Shown: piece after piece, positions 57,501-63,338 of the stretch
How the letters are laid out: each line of letters opens with the position of its first letter
Numbering within the stretch: position 1 is the stretch's first letter
Assembly: GCF_001202035.1 (NCBI RefSeq)
Contig: NZ_LGHT01000044.1
Coordinates: 124,001 to 188,000, forward strand
Length of the DNA stretch: 64,000 bases
Direction of reading: 5' to 3'
Source of the DNA: Pseudorhodobacter wandonensis
Lineage (GTDB): Bacteria > Pseudomonadota > Alphaproteobacteria > Rhodobacterales > Rhodobacteraceae
The notes under the pieces: generated by a model
What the model saw: the letters and a program-made list of their open reading frames with translations, nothing else
Database searches by the model: none
Told to the model about the DNA's origin: nothing
Translations under genes and position numbers: made by a program

Positions 57501-57814
57501 TCTGCATCGGCTGCGCCCCAAGTATGATTGACCAGCAGCAAATTGTTATCAATGCCGCTATTGGTTCTGATCCCTTGCGATGCGGTGATATGCGCGTAAG
57601 AGGTTCCCCAGTTGCTCTGCGCTTGCTGGGGGGTAAGGCCGGTGCCATCCCAGATCAAGGCGCCGCTTTGGTTGTAGATCGCGCCCGTTCCGTTCCAGTC
57701 AATGATGGCATTGCCGCCGGCATCAAACAGCGGCAGAAAATTCACCTGGGCGAGAACAAACTCGATATCGCTTAGGTTAAAGTTAAAGGGCTTCAAGGAT
57801 GTATTGATAGGCAT
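48587..57814 (-). CDS. Giant secreted haem peroxidase with RTX repeats (MopA-like)
   Basis: A protein of 3075 residues. The ATG at 57814 is preceded by GGGAGA; the frame to 57886 has no good start. Residues about 430-1250 form an animal-type haem peroxidase: the distal motif FGQFFDHGLDF contains His440, and the proximal region HHVFHEEHNFQIQ contains His754, like the REHNxLA motif of mammalian peroxidases. RTX calcium blocks follow at about 1358-1530 and 2828-2970. Between them lie jelly-roll-like domains (about 1835-2000 and 2220-2390) and a cadherin-like domain with LLANDTDASGDPL. There is no signal peptide; the RTX C-terminus and the adjacent exporter imply type I secretion. Proteins of this build include the Mn(II)-oxidising MopA of Roseobacter and Aurantimonas; the activity here is inferred. 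Confidence 0.9.
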   Translation of the reverse strand: MPINTSLKPFNFNLSDIEFVLAQVNFLPLFDAGGNAIIDWNGTGAIYNQSGALIWDGTGLTPQQAQSNWGTSYAHITASQGIRTNSGIDNNLLLVNHTWGAADAEFVRKLGLNYTFVEQAFDPLAVRNPATVASVTAGTPQPDLSAALDLVTPTSTTTTSTVSDSAPTTAGSYTSPISGVTYTIQYFSRTTQDVITATHVIEGGREFVTWNKIDIQTQEQTQLIILDSTGEHIDSTTSGPLSPMTSHIFMSGGELDLQYHGFASVGVNNAADLAAVIAQGYAPTSINGTATDAAVWESGAIPAAETADIRLGNVIDYTPRMITQTITTAGVDMLTVGDLFAADAIPAGLNPNHIVYNTMYLNDGITLNPAYTQGKDPSLANFKLGAVEGVAIVQDYGMLATLGIDDHQNANNTESFIGSTNPGVAPTNGFFAIFGQFFDHGLDFIAKNGQTDAGTTAKIKIALAVDDPLYGVIGPDGRPTTEITITRATPQGVDENGAPTYINHTSPFVDQSQSYGSVEQIGALLREWVEDPNNPGTYVPGVGLIDSNTLANTWTRWDGVETNQTLVTVNALRDHLIETGRDDLTWEDIGDVRNRDASGHIDGSGTSGHALLLDMNPRFDGARMDAADVAAVVDTSIATLNAILQTAGPGSTSLGVFSQAVNGDLQLDLVAGAMGPGSPAATFTGASALAPFVNFADFSIYSTLFGMVGMAAVDHTAVSEILLASVGDHYLSGDGRVNENVGLTTIHHVFHEEHNFQIQNIETWVLRQDDHKSGADHSIADEWMTAVTHISTPIVNPALVGVVGGHFEAISGLLASDINGDIYVVPAGTTTATDPNFVDFIRTPPIVDAQGNQQNGTPISAVGLMTRADGYLSWNLEKVFEGTRLIVETEYNHVATDQFAGAVTPDIGEFVGYNSGRDSSITLEFAQNAYRYGHSTLRETIDVIDPDGGLTSKIMSYALEAAFLKPELYAELGPDAITLGQTRQQMNEIDEFITPALNQGLLGMPLDLAAINIARGRDIGLPTFNEMRVALDLGAYTSWSDFGNNMQHSESLVNFIAAYALDGNVDLAQAIIDASNGDSAAAAIVVTELGGTNGVAEAITFLNGGNQDFNLIDAWLGGLAEVHVNGGLLGATFNTIFVDQISALKDGDRFYYLYRLFGQEMDEQVKAEQFKDIVERTTGTSHLNGNVFGYSEVYHDFGLNATWPSAVDLYGANGMVLVLAGNTFDPGVTYYNQLNVAYAGIPTAVNLYASNGTTLLAAAGTVPPTGAAFYDSTGKFIGASQHRYGQVVAQHANDANGLNHDGSVNYGVGIYSDAGGTTASNGQLLTFAGIMAAGAQKFIVDMRVALSVSDQLDGEPGSGADAHEVIVGTDFDDVIYARAGDDAVYGDAGNDLIFGGNGGDYLNGGDGHDTIYGGDGPEVADGGAGDDLIYGDSSESAAGGTDLLIGGDGNDTIYGGTGIDELIGNGGDDVLFGGDDTDPFTRAGDGNDYIDGGASGDILNGDGGDDLIVGGDDQDIVAGGDGDDILRPGRLSQALGGGPDEVLGGDGKTDTGFDLLELNDFDASPLGQTIDLNNQANPLLAVDGITPNAAMTQVEGVIGSQNDDTFIGNAAQNAVAITTDNWFIGGSGSDTFNGNDGNDVIIGGSIRLDWLIGQYETTAGSRAAYNSYDAYLGASHRVDPNAVLSDGLLGNAAIGTEMFSLHFTEFLKSNMFKDYVLGNATQAFDPLNPEASGTTATDIGSVDRALYSGNRDDYTVEVIHYMAAGGNAVVAYKVSDNRTAADFLDGNGAPLLDANGNLLANEGTDLLVGVQQLVFADETLDFAPQLALVGQATTLGPRDNFSTQSYANNDPITTNGSVTPWASDWQETADDANGSPTGGQIQISNNHLVFGQGNGATIDRQVNLAGATSATLNFSYDTNSLDGNANSGERVDVYFAADGVNFGSRIGVIHSGNSNGTSINLGGTFTDHGVLRFVASDISSSNEYAWVDNVRIEYQGLIAQSVNFSDTYLTGAGPKPIANMAVITDFDGTTLESARVVLTNAVVSQDHLSISGFAGTSGTLASGIAFNIVTVGNQIRVDLSGTADHAAYQNAIDLVRYDNSVSGPNVSPDGTPRVIEVTVFDGAFYSAIATATIDVVAVDFPVAVADHVITNITGGSLAIAKAALLANDTDASGDPLTVDTIGNAVGGTVSQNANDVVFTPPAGPTVLSANFASNTNGFTYQDNYFGGTGQNANGIRVTAGNGGNNGALHLDLGGGNGSANMNGAFTRVINVATAGTYTLNFDYRNRLSGDTETGENSQVIVSVNGNAIGSNGVVNTLLGPNNNGPDLDTGWQSVSVTVNLLAGNNTLALGGNMTANTYFTEVADIDFDNIQISQPSTLTSGSFTYTVLDHPPVGPSNASISAAPVDIQVQAGPTLTGTAANEILIARDEAPTAVREVVAQVASNSNFSNNANNSFSFAFTGNASETESITEIRINLGSLGFFDQSGAGSKAFSVGNTSDVAASAITVTSGDTSELVLTFAPGTFQQGDVLRFGIDTDSGTANMENGENLGQNNIPFSVKFSDATTLSGTYTAGGPGSTGTVTAATGPNPGTTITGAGGNDQIIGGNANDTIIWNVGDGTDTVDGGAGNKDTFVVNGNAQTETYNVIAPNAAPPYAAYAQAGRVVITRTVGGITAVVASLINIEELVFNLSSTGGGDATVATRGTFTGLISQNTITINAGEGHVMVDLSQMTSDEHVVVNSGGTYQIVDGDGRNLTVNGGTPSNDNAAPSGTETGTTNETAQQGDASPDSTPDAPADAGTTDNPVPATDTADANHIGLTLTGDSNANTLIGSEDSDLMFGGDGADNIVGAGGSDMLFGDGGNDRIFGGEGHDVIDGGAGNDIVFAGDGNDLIIAEANDGSDTYWGEAGTDTLDYAAVSANIEVDLGSGLLGRGQVVIGAETDTIYGFENVITGAGNDRIIANASVNAMDGGAGNDTFVFGSVEAANGDTIFNFAPGDKIDLSGIDADHGAAGQQSFVLFATGSFSAAGQLMVTFETHEDGEHTIISGNVDDDTEADFSIDLVGRHLLTGSDFSGVN

Positions 57815-58593
57815 TTTACTGTCTCCCGATGTAGCCGAGTCCGCAGACTGCCAAGCTTGAGTTCTGATTAATTTCCAGCCGCCCACCGGCCCCGAAATGA
57901 GCCAGACGCGCTAAACACTTGAATTCAGGTCAGGCCAAAAACGATGCGCGGTAATAAAGTGGCTTCGGAATTGGCAAATATTCAGTCGAGTTGAGACGCT
58001 TGATCGAGCCAAGGCATCGATCTTGCGCCATTTTAAGACTTTAGCCCCGTCGGAAAAACGGCACGCTGTTTTGGCGGGCCGTGCAGGGAATGGCCTGCAT
58101 CACACGGTAATTTCCAAAGAATTTGGTCCCTATTGCTGCCAAAAAGTGTTGGCTGCGCAAAACCGAGCGGCGCAGTGCGCTTTCATAGCGGGTTAAGAAT
58201 TTCGGAAATGCGATTTGAATCATTTTGCCCCCCAGCAATGATGTTCAAAAAAATTATTCAATCTGCGCATCAAATGCGCTTTGGCGAACTGCCTTTACAA
58301 ATACATCGCAATTCACATCCTCTTCAGCAGTGAAGAAATGCAAATAGACAAAGATTTATTGAATAGGAAAGCAGGTCTACGTAGCAACTGAGTTGCCAAC
58401 CTGCAAAGATATACCCCACGCAATCCTTGCCTCACTGTTCATCAAGTTTGGCAAGTTGCGCGAATAAGGGTAAGTATCTTAGGTCTGGCAAATTAACCGG
58501 ATATTAAGGATTTTGGTCTGTAGCAAAACCTATAGTTGTATAGGACTTTAGTCTGATAGCACTCTCCGTTGGTCTCATACGCGCGGGAAAAAA
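57815..58593. promoter_or_regulatory. Long divergent intergenic region of peroxidase and histidine kinase
   Basis: These 779 nt, AT-richer than their surroundings, separate the divergent peroxidase and sensor-kinase genes and must carry both promoters. Apart from one possible small gene (58041-58223) I see no protein-coding frame. The part near the kinase holds the short inverted repeat CCTAT/ATAGG around 58530-58545 and two GGTCTG copies about 30 nt apart. No sure promoter boxes. Confidence 0.4.
58041..58223 (-). CDS. Possible small basic protein upstream of the peroxidase gene
   Basis: A frame of 60 residues starting MIQIAFPKFLTRYESALRR, with GGGGGGC about 5 nt before the ATG as a possible ribosome-binding site. 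It is rich in Arg and Phe and its codon use looks like that of its neighbours. It lies on the same strand as, and about 230 nt before, the peroxidase gene. I do not recognise it; it could be a leader peptide-like or small regulatory protein, or chance. Confidence 0.35.
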   Translation of the reverse strand: MIQIAFPKFLTRYESALRRSVLRSQHFLAAIGTKFFGNYRVMQAIPCTARQNSVPFFRRG

Positions 58594-60039
58594 ATGACAG
58601 ATACAATTGCAACGCCGAGAAAAATCAAAGACCAGTTTTTGGCCGTAAGTCTAATCAACCAATTCCTTTTTGCGCTGGGCGGGGTGCTTGCGGTCTCGAT
58701 GGTTGCGCTAACGATTTGGGTTAACAGTTTGGCAACAATCCGGATACTGGATGCGACGGTCGGAACCCATGCGTTCTATCTGCAAAGCCTTTTACAGCCC
58801 CATGTTCAATCCCTGGCAAGAGAATCAGATCTTTCTGCCGCAGAAACCAAGGCCATTCGTGGGCTGCGCGATGATTTTTCCGAGCATGGAAATTTCATGA
58901 CCGTAAAAATCTGGCGCACGGATGGGACGCTGGCCTTTGCCGAAGATCAGGAACAGATGAACCTGGAGCATTCATCCGAAGAGGTGAAAGACGCGCTTGC
59001 GGGTAAGGTGATGGGGCGGCTTAGCGACCTAGAGCAGGACGAGCACGCAAAGGAACGTATGCTTGGCCAGCGGCTTTATGAGATCTACGCCCCTCTTTAT
59101 GATCTTGAGACGGGTAACATCATAGCCATCGGCGAATTTTATCAGAATGCCGATTACGTGGGGCAGGCCTTGCTGGGCGCGGCAAAGGATAACGCGCTGA
59201 TCTTTGCTGTTGTCGGGATGATATTGTTCGCAATTCTGGCGACGATTGTGCGCACCGGCAGCCGCACGATCGACCGACAGCGTGACGATCTTCAGGCGCG
59301 TCTGGCCGAAATGGAAACGTTGAACCAAACCAATCAGAGCCTGAACAATCGCATCAAGGATGCGATGATGAACGTGACCAGAAACGACAGTAAATTGCAA
59401 AGAAGGCTCGGGTCTGATCTACATGATGGTGCCGCCCAGTTGATCGGTTTTCTGCTGCTGCGGCTTGATCAATTGGATACATATCTGCGGACGGCGCGCA
59501 GCAAGGATAAGGCACTTGCAGTCGAGCTTTTGGCCGATATCCGCGACTCGGCGAACCAGGCGATGACCGAGATCCGCGCGGTTTCTGAAGGTTTGGTCGC
59601 GCCTTACCTTGAAAGCGGTCAATCACTGGAGACGGCGTTGCGCGCGGTTATCAGAATGCATGAAAACAGAACCGGCACACGCGTTGCATTCCGATATGAG
59701 ATCGAAGACCCGACAATTTCCGAAACGTCAACGCACACGCTTTGCCGCATTGTGCAAGAGGCGTTGAGCAACGCCTTCAAGCATGGTGAGGCCAAAATGC
59801 AAGAGGTGGTTGTCACCGGCCAAGATGATAGGCTGACGCTGCGTATATTGGACGAAGGACCGGGGCCGTATACGGAAAACCCATCTCGGAAGTCTGTTCG
59901 CCTCGGGCTGCAGGGCATGCGGTTTCGGACAGAATCACTGGATGGTCGTTTCTCAATAGAGGCGCGCGAGCCATCGGGAACCGCCGTTACATGTGTCTTT
60001 TCAACAGCAGCGCTTGCAACCGAATTTCGAGTGAATTGA
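58594..60039 (+). CDS. Sensor histidine kinase, NarX/UhpB type (HisKA_3)
   Basis: A protein of 481 residues. Membrane helix 1 at about 22-46, a periplasmic sensor region of about 150 residues, helix 2 at about 201-220 (ALIFAVVGMILFAILATIV), then a coiled coil. The HisKA_3 box is RRLGSDLHDGAAQLIGFLL with the phosphorylated His277. The ATPase domain follows (THTLCRIVQEALSNAFKHGEA, then ILDEGPGPYTE and LGLQGMRFRTESLDGRF). It is the partner of the NarL-type regulator encoded 225 nt downstream. The signal sensed is unknown. Confidence 0.92.
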   Translation: MTDTIATPRKIKDQFLAVSLINQFLFALGGVLAVSMVALTIWVNSLATIRILDATVGTHAFYLQSLLQPHVQSLARESDLSAAETKAIRGLRDDFSEHGNFMTVKIWRTDGTLAFAEDQEQMNLEHSSEEVKDALAGKVMGRLSDLEQDEHAKERMLGQRLYEIYAPLYDLETGNIIAIGEFYQNADYVGQALLGAAKDNALIFAVVGMILFAILATIVRTGSRTIDRQRDDLQARLAEMETLNQTNQSLNNRIKDAMMNVTRNDSKLQRRLGSDLHDGAAQLIGFLLLRLDQLDTYLRTARSKDKALAVELLADIRDSANQAMTEIRAVSEGLVAPYLESGQSLETALRAVIRMHENRTGTRVAFRYEIEDPTISETSTHTLCRIVQEALSNAFKHGEAKMQEVVVTGQDDRLTLRILDEGPGPYTENPSRKSVRLGLQGMRFRTESLDGRFSIEAREPSGTAVTCVFSTAALATEFRVN

Positions 60040-60045
60040 TCCCGT

Positions 60046-60097
60046 TTTGGAAACAATGTTTCAAAATATGGGTAATTGTTAAAGCTTTGGAAACAAT
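60046..60097. promoter_or_regulatory. Direct repeats in front of the response regulator gene
   Basis: The 12-mer TTTGGAAACAAT occurs at 60046-60057 and 60086-60097, exactly 40 bp apart, in the gap between kinase and regulator genes. A reversed half-copy (AATTGTT, 60074-60080) lies between them. The spacing is close to four helix turns, so two regulator molecules could bind one face. It may be autoregulation by the NarL-type protein (inference). Confidence 0.45.
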
Positions 60098-60264
60098 CGT
60101 ATTATTATCTTGATTGGATGGCCTAAACATGTCGATACTTGGTGACGTATCGAAACCTAGGGGCAGGCGTAAATCGTTTGCTTTCTTTGACCCAAATTGA
60201 AAAAGTTATTTGTTTTGTGACCTTCCAGAAATGGGAGTTTTGAAGTTTCGGGAATGTTATTGGC

Positions 60265-60939
60265 ATGGGTTTTCTGACTGTAGCAGTTGTCGACGATCAC
60301 CCGATCTTTCGTCAGGGCTTGGTAAGTGTTTTTGCCAACAACATGAAGTTCAAGGCCGTTTACGAAGGCAGTTGTGCCAATGATGCAGTCGCGCTTGCGA
60401 TAAAGCACGGGCCCGATCTTTTGATTCTGGACATGGATATGCCCGGTGGCGGAATGAATGCGCTGAAAGAGATCACAAAGGTCGCGCCAGAGGTCAGATG
60501 TGTCATGCTGACGGTCTGTGATAGTGCTGACACGGCAATTCAGGCGCTAAACGAAGGTGCACGAGGCTATATTCTGAAAGGCGTTGGGGCGGCCGAACTG
60601 GTTAGCGCGATTGAGACTATTATGGCAGAGGGTACCTTTGTCTCGCCTACGTTTGCGGCAAGATTGCTGCAAGCTGCGCAAACCCCGCATCGCGAAAAGG
60701 CGCTGAGCAATAGTTTGTCAATTCTTACGTCCAGAGAGATTCAGGTTCTCAAGGCGCTGGAAACCGGTCTAACCAACCGTGAGATTGCCGAAAGTCTGGC
60801 AATTAGCGAAAAGACCGTAAAGCAATACATGACGAATATCATGCAGAAGTTTGGCGTGACCAATCGCGTTGCGGCGGTATTCGAGTTTCAGAAAATTCGG
60901 GGAACTGAAGCCCATCATACCGGGGTAAACCGCCAATAA
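60265..60939 (+). CDS. NarL-family response regulator
   Basis: A protein of 224 residues. The receiver domain starts FLTVAVVDDHPIFRQGLVSVF; the phosphorylated aspartate is Asp56 in LLILDMDMPGG, with the conserved Lys in YILKGVGAAELV. The C-terminal LuxR-type helix-turn-helix is LTSREIQVLKALETGLTNREIAESLAISEKTVKQYMTNIMQKFGV. There is no strong Shine-Dalgarno sequence before the ATG. Its neighbours suggest it controls the peroxidase/secretion genes, the kinase or the MsbA-like transporter; which one is not shown. Confidence 0.93.
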   Translation: MGFLTVAVVDDHPIFRQGLVSVFANNMKFKAVYEGSCANDAVALAIKHGPDLLILDMDMPGGGMNALKEITKVAPEVRCVMLTVCDSADTAIQALNEGARGYILKGVGAAELVSAIETIMAEGTFVSPTFAARLLQAAQTPHREKALSNSLSILTSREIQVLKALETGLTNREIAESLAISEKTVKQYMTNIMQKFGVTNRVAAVFEFQKIRGTEAHHTGVNRQ

Positions 60940-61070
60940 TCGCTTTGGGGCAATGGGTGCATTCCGAACAGGGGCGATCTGCATTGCTGGGTGGCCTTGG
61001 GGGGCTGGGCAACATAGCAACGCCGGAATACCTTGTTTTCAATTGGCCCAAGGTTCGGGGTTTTTCAAAA

Positions 61071-61086
61071 GGGGCAATTATGCCCC
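61071..61086 (-). terminator. Rho-independent terminator of the MsbA-like transporter gene
   Basis: GGGGCA (61071-61076) pairs with TGCCCC (61081-61086) over the loop ATTA. On the minus strand it is followed by TTTTGAAAAA. It lies 60 nt past the stop of the ABC transporter gene, in the 207-nt gap before the response regulator end, so it fits an intrinsic terminator for the minus-strand gene. Read on the plus strand no T-run follows. Confidence 0.65.
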
Positions 61087-61146
61087 CGATTGGTGGAACG
61101 ATTTTACCGGCGCAGCCCGCCACGTGGATTGTTGCGGATTGCGATC

Positions 61147-62928
61147 TTAGGATTCTTCGCGGAACTGGGCGTCATATAGTTTTTTGAACGCGCCGTTCAT
61201 TGCGAGAAGCTCTTTCAGGCTTCCTTGTTCGGTTACCTGACCTGCCTCTAGATAGCAGATTTTATCTGCGTTCATGATGGTCGCAAACCGGTGTGCGATG
61301 ACAACTGTGGTTACGCCCAGACTGACGCGCTCTAATGCGTCGCGGATATAAGCCTCGGACTGACTGTCGAGCGCGCTGGTGGCCTCATCCAGCAAAAGGA
61401 TCGGTGCGCGGCGCAGAACCGCACGGGTGATCGACAGCCGTTGCCGTTGGCCGCCAGACAGGAACGCGCCGTTTTCACCGATCTGCGTTTGGTAGCCTTT
61501 GGGCAGGCTTTCGATGAAATCATGGGCGTGGGCCACGCGGGCGGCCTCGATGATTTCTGCATCGGTGGCATCGGGGCGGGCAACACGCAGGTTTCCGATC
61601 ACAGTGTTGGAAAACAGGAATGTATCCTGCCCCACAAAGGCAATTTTTTTCCGGAGCGACGCAAAGGTTGCCTGCCGGATGTCACTGCCATCAATGCGGA
61701 CCACGCCTTCGACCGGATCATAGAGTCGCAAGAGCAGGTTCAGAACGGTAGATTTGCCACCACCCGAAGGGCCAACCAGCGCGGTTGTCTTGCCGGCCTC
61801 AAAGGTCAGGCTAAGGTTTTTGATGACCGATGGGCCGTCAACATAGCCAAAGGACACATTTTCCAACGTCACTTCACCCGGCCCTGTGGCCAGTTCTTTC
61901 GCATCAGGGGCCTCGATAAGGGTCAAAGGCATGTCCAGCAGGCTGTACATCATGCGGACACCGATCATGCCGCCTTCGATGGTAACCCGCATCCGCGACA
62001 GCCGCTTTGCCGGTTCATACGCCATCAAGAACGCCGTAACGAATGACATCAACTGCCCTGCCGAACCGGCCGCTTGCCCGGCAATACTGGTGCTGCTGAG
62101 GATAACAATTGAGGCAATGGCTGCACCGGTAAGCGAATCCATCAGGGGCGAGGTTGCCGATTCAAGACGAACCATCTTGTTCGAGCGCTTTTCGACTTCT
62201 CGTACAGCTTTAGCCATACGGTTTTGCATCAGATCTTCCAGTGCCAAGGTCTTGATAACCCGCGCGCCGGTCGAGGTTTCTTGTACGACTTTGATGATCT
62301 CGGCCAGACCGGCCATTTCTTGCGCCATGATGGCACGGACTTTGGTCAGGATCATGCGCACGCCCAATACCGCCGCCGGGCCAACCACAAGGCTGATAAG
62401 TGACAAGATGGGTTGCTGATAGAACATTACGGCGACCAGCCCAAACAAAGTCAGTGAATCGCGGATAAAGCCGGTTACCACAACGTCAATCACGTTGCGT
62501 GCCATTTGCGCGCTTTGCGTCACGCGCAGCAGCAGATCAGAGGATTCCGTCGTGTTGAAAAAGCCGATCCCTTGGCGCAGCAGACGCTTGAACAGCAAGG
62601 TTTGTTTCTCGGCCACGATCCGGTTGCCGGCGCGGGCCATCAAAACGGTTTGTGCAAAGCTGGCAAAGCCTTTTGCCGCGAAAATCAGGAAGACACCGGC
62701 GGCGACCATATAGACCCGCGACGTATTGTCGGAGTCTGTCATGGCATCGACAATTTCGCCCATTATCCAGGCGGACAGCGCTGTGGTACCAGCGACCAAA
62801 ACCATTGCGAAGATGGCGGCCCCATATTTTCCTTTGTGCTCGGGCAAGCTTTCGGAAAGCAAACGCCACAGCAAGCTGTCATCCGTGAGGCGGCTCAGAA
62901 AGTTAAAACGCCTGTTTTTCATATTCAT
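61147..62928 (-). CDS. ABC transporter, fused membrane and ATPase domains (MsbA-like)
   Basis: A protein of 593 residues. Six membrane helices occupy about residues 30-330. The ATPase has Walker A VGPSGGGKSTVLNLLLRL near residue 390, the signature FLSGGQRQRLSITRAVLRR and Walker B LLLDEATSALDSQSEAY. It is a homodimeric exporter of the lipid A/multidrug class (MsbA, or a lipid or peptide exporter). The start ATG at 62928 overlaps the tail of an unclear upstream frame. It is followed by a terminator, so it is a single-gene or two-gene transcript. Confidence 0.9.
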   Translation of the reverse strand: MNMKNRRFNFLSRLTDDSLLWRLLSESLPEHKGKYGAAIFAMVLVAGTTALSAWIMGEIVDAMTDSDNTSRVYMVAAGVFLIFAAKGFASFAQTVLMARAGNRIVAEKQTLLFKRLLRQGIGFFNTTESSDLLLRVTQSAQMARNVIDVVVTGFIRDSLTLFGLVAVMFYQQPILSLISLVVGPAAVLGVRMILTKVRAIMAQEMAGLAEIIKVVQETSTGARVIKTLALEDLMQNRMAKAVREVEKRSNKMVRLESATSPLMDSLTGAAIASIVILSSTSIAGQAAGSAGQLMSFVTAFLMAYEPAKRLSRMRVTIEGGMIGVRMMYSLLDMPLTLIEAPDAKELATGPGEVTLENVSFGYVDGPSVIKNLSLTFEAGKTTALVGPSGGGKSTVLNLLLRLYDPVEGVVRIDGSDIRQATFASLRKKIAFVGQDTFLFSNTVIGNLRVARPDATDAEIIEAARVAHAHDFIESLPKGYQTQIGENGAFLSGGQRQRLSITRAVLRRAPILLLDEATSALDSQSEAYIRDALERVSLGVTTVVIAHRFATIMNADKICYLEAGQVTEQGSLKELLAMNGAFKKLYDAQFREES

Positions 62929-63286
62929 CTCGTTTTAGCCCCAATAGCCGTGCCAATCTTTCGAGCATACCCAACGCAATGATGCACCGGGCCGCCTGCG
63001 ATGCATTCAGCCAGTTGTCGTCGTTTACGACATTCAGTTCGATAGACCAAGAGGAACAGCTGTTCAACCTGCACGCCTAGTTCGTGGGCAAATACCGCCC
63101 ATCCGGCGACACGGGGAACCGAACCAAAGCGCAAGTCATATATTGCGCCGAGTTGGTCAGATCGTGCCAATGGGCGGCATCAGTTTGGAACAGTGTGGCT
63201 TGCGCAAAGTGCTGACCGATGGTCCACTGCGCGGTATCTTGAAAGGCATTTGCCGTTCTGGATTGCCGGTCGACTGTGACGGGCAT
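62903..63286 (-). pseudogene. Possible interrupted gene upstream of the ABC transporter
   Basis: In one minus-strand frame, 63286 to 62903, there is a coding-looking segment (MPVTVDRQSRTANAFQDTAQW...SPDGRYLPTN), then a single in-frame TAG at 63077-63079, then another reading through to a TAA at 62903-62905 inside the transporter start (...VNDDNWLNASQAARC...LERLARLLGLK). Without the TAG this would be a protein of about 127 residues overlapping the next gene by 26 nt. I do not recognise it. A different frame in 62925-63170 is also open. It may be a decayed gene or no gene at all. Confidence 0.25.
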
Positions 63287-63338
63287 TGCCGATCGTTATG
63301 CCTGCCATATTCTCATTTTCCGATAGGTTGAGGTTCCA
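62929..63338. other. Intergenic region before hmgA, no supported gene
   Basis: These 410 nt separate divergent transcripts (ABC transporter on minus, hmgA on plus). Besides the doubtful interrupted frame described separately, I see no RNA gene and no clear divergent regulator of hmgA of the MarR type, which is common elsewhere. The hmgA promoter should lie in 63150-63330. A GAGG sequence 7 nt before the hmgA start serves as ribosome-binding site. Confidence 0.4.

Noticed and set aside
60945-61187. Plus-strand frame of 80 codons after the response regulator
   Set aside because: It contains the transporter terminator and runs into the end of the minus-strand gene; no ribosome-binding site and no recognisable protein.
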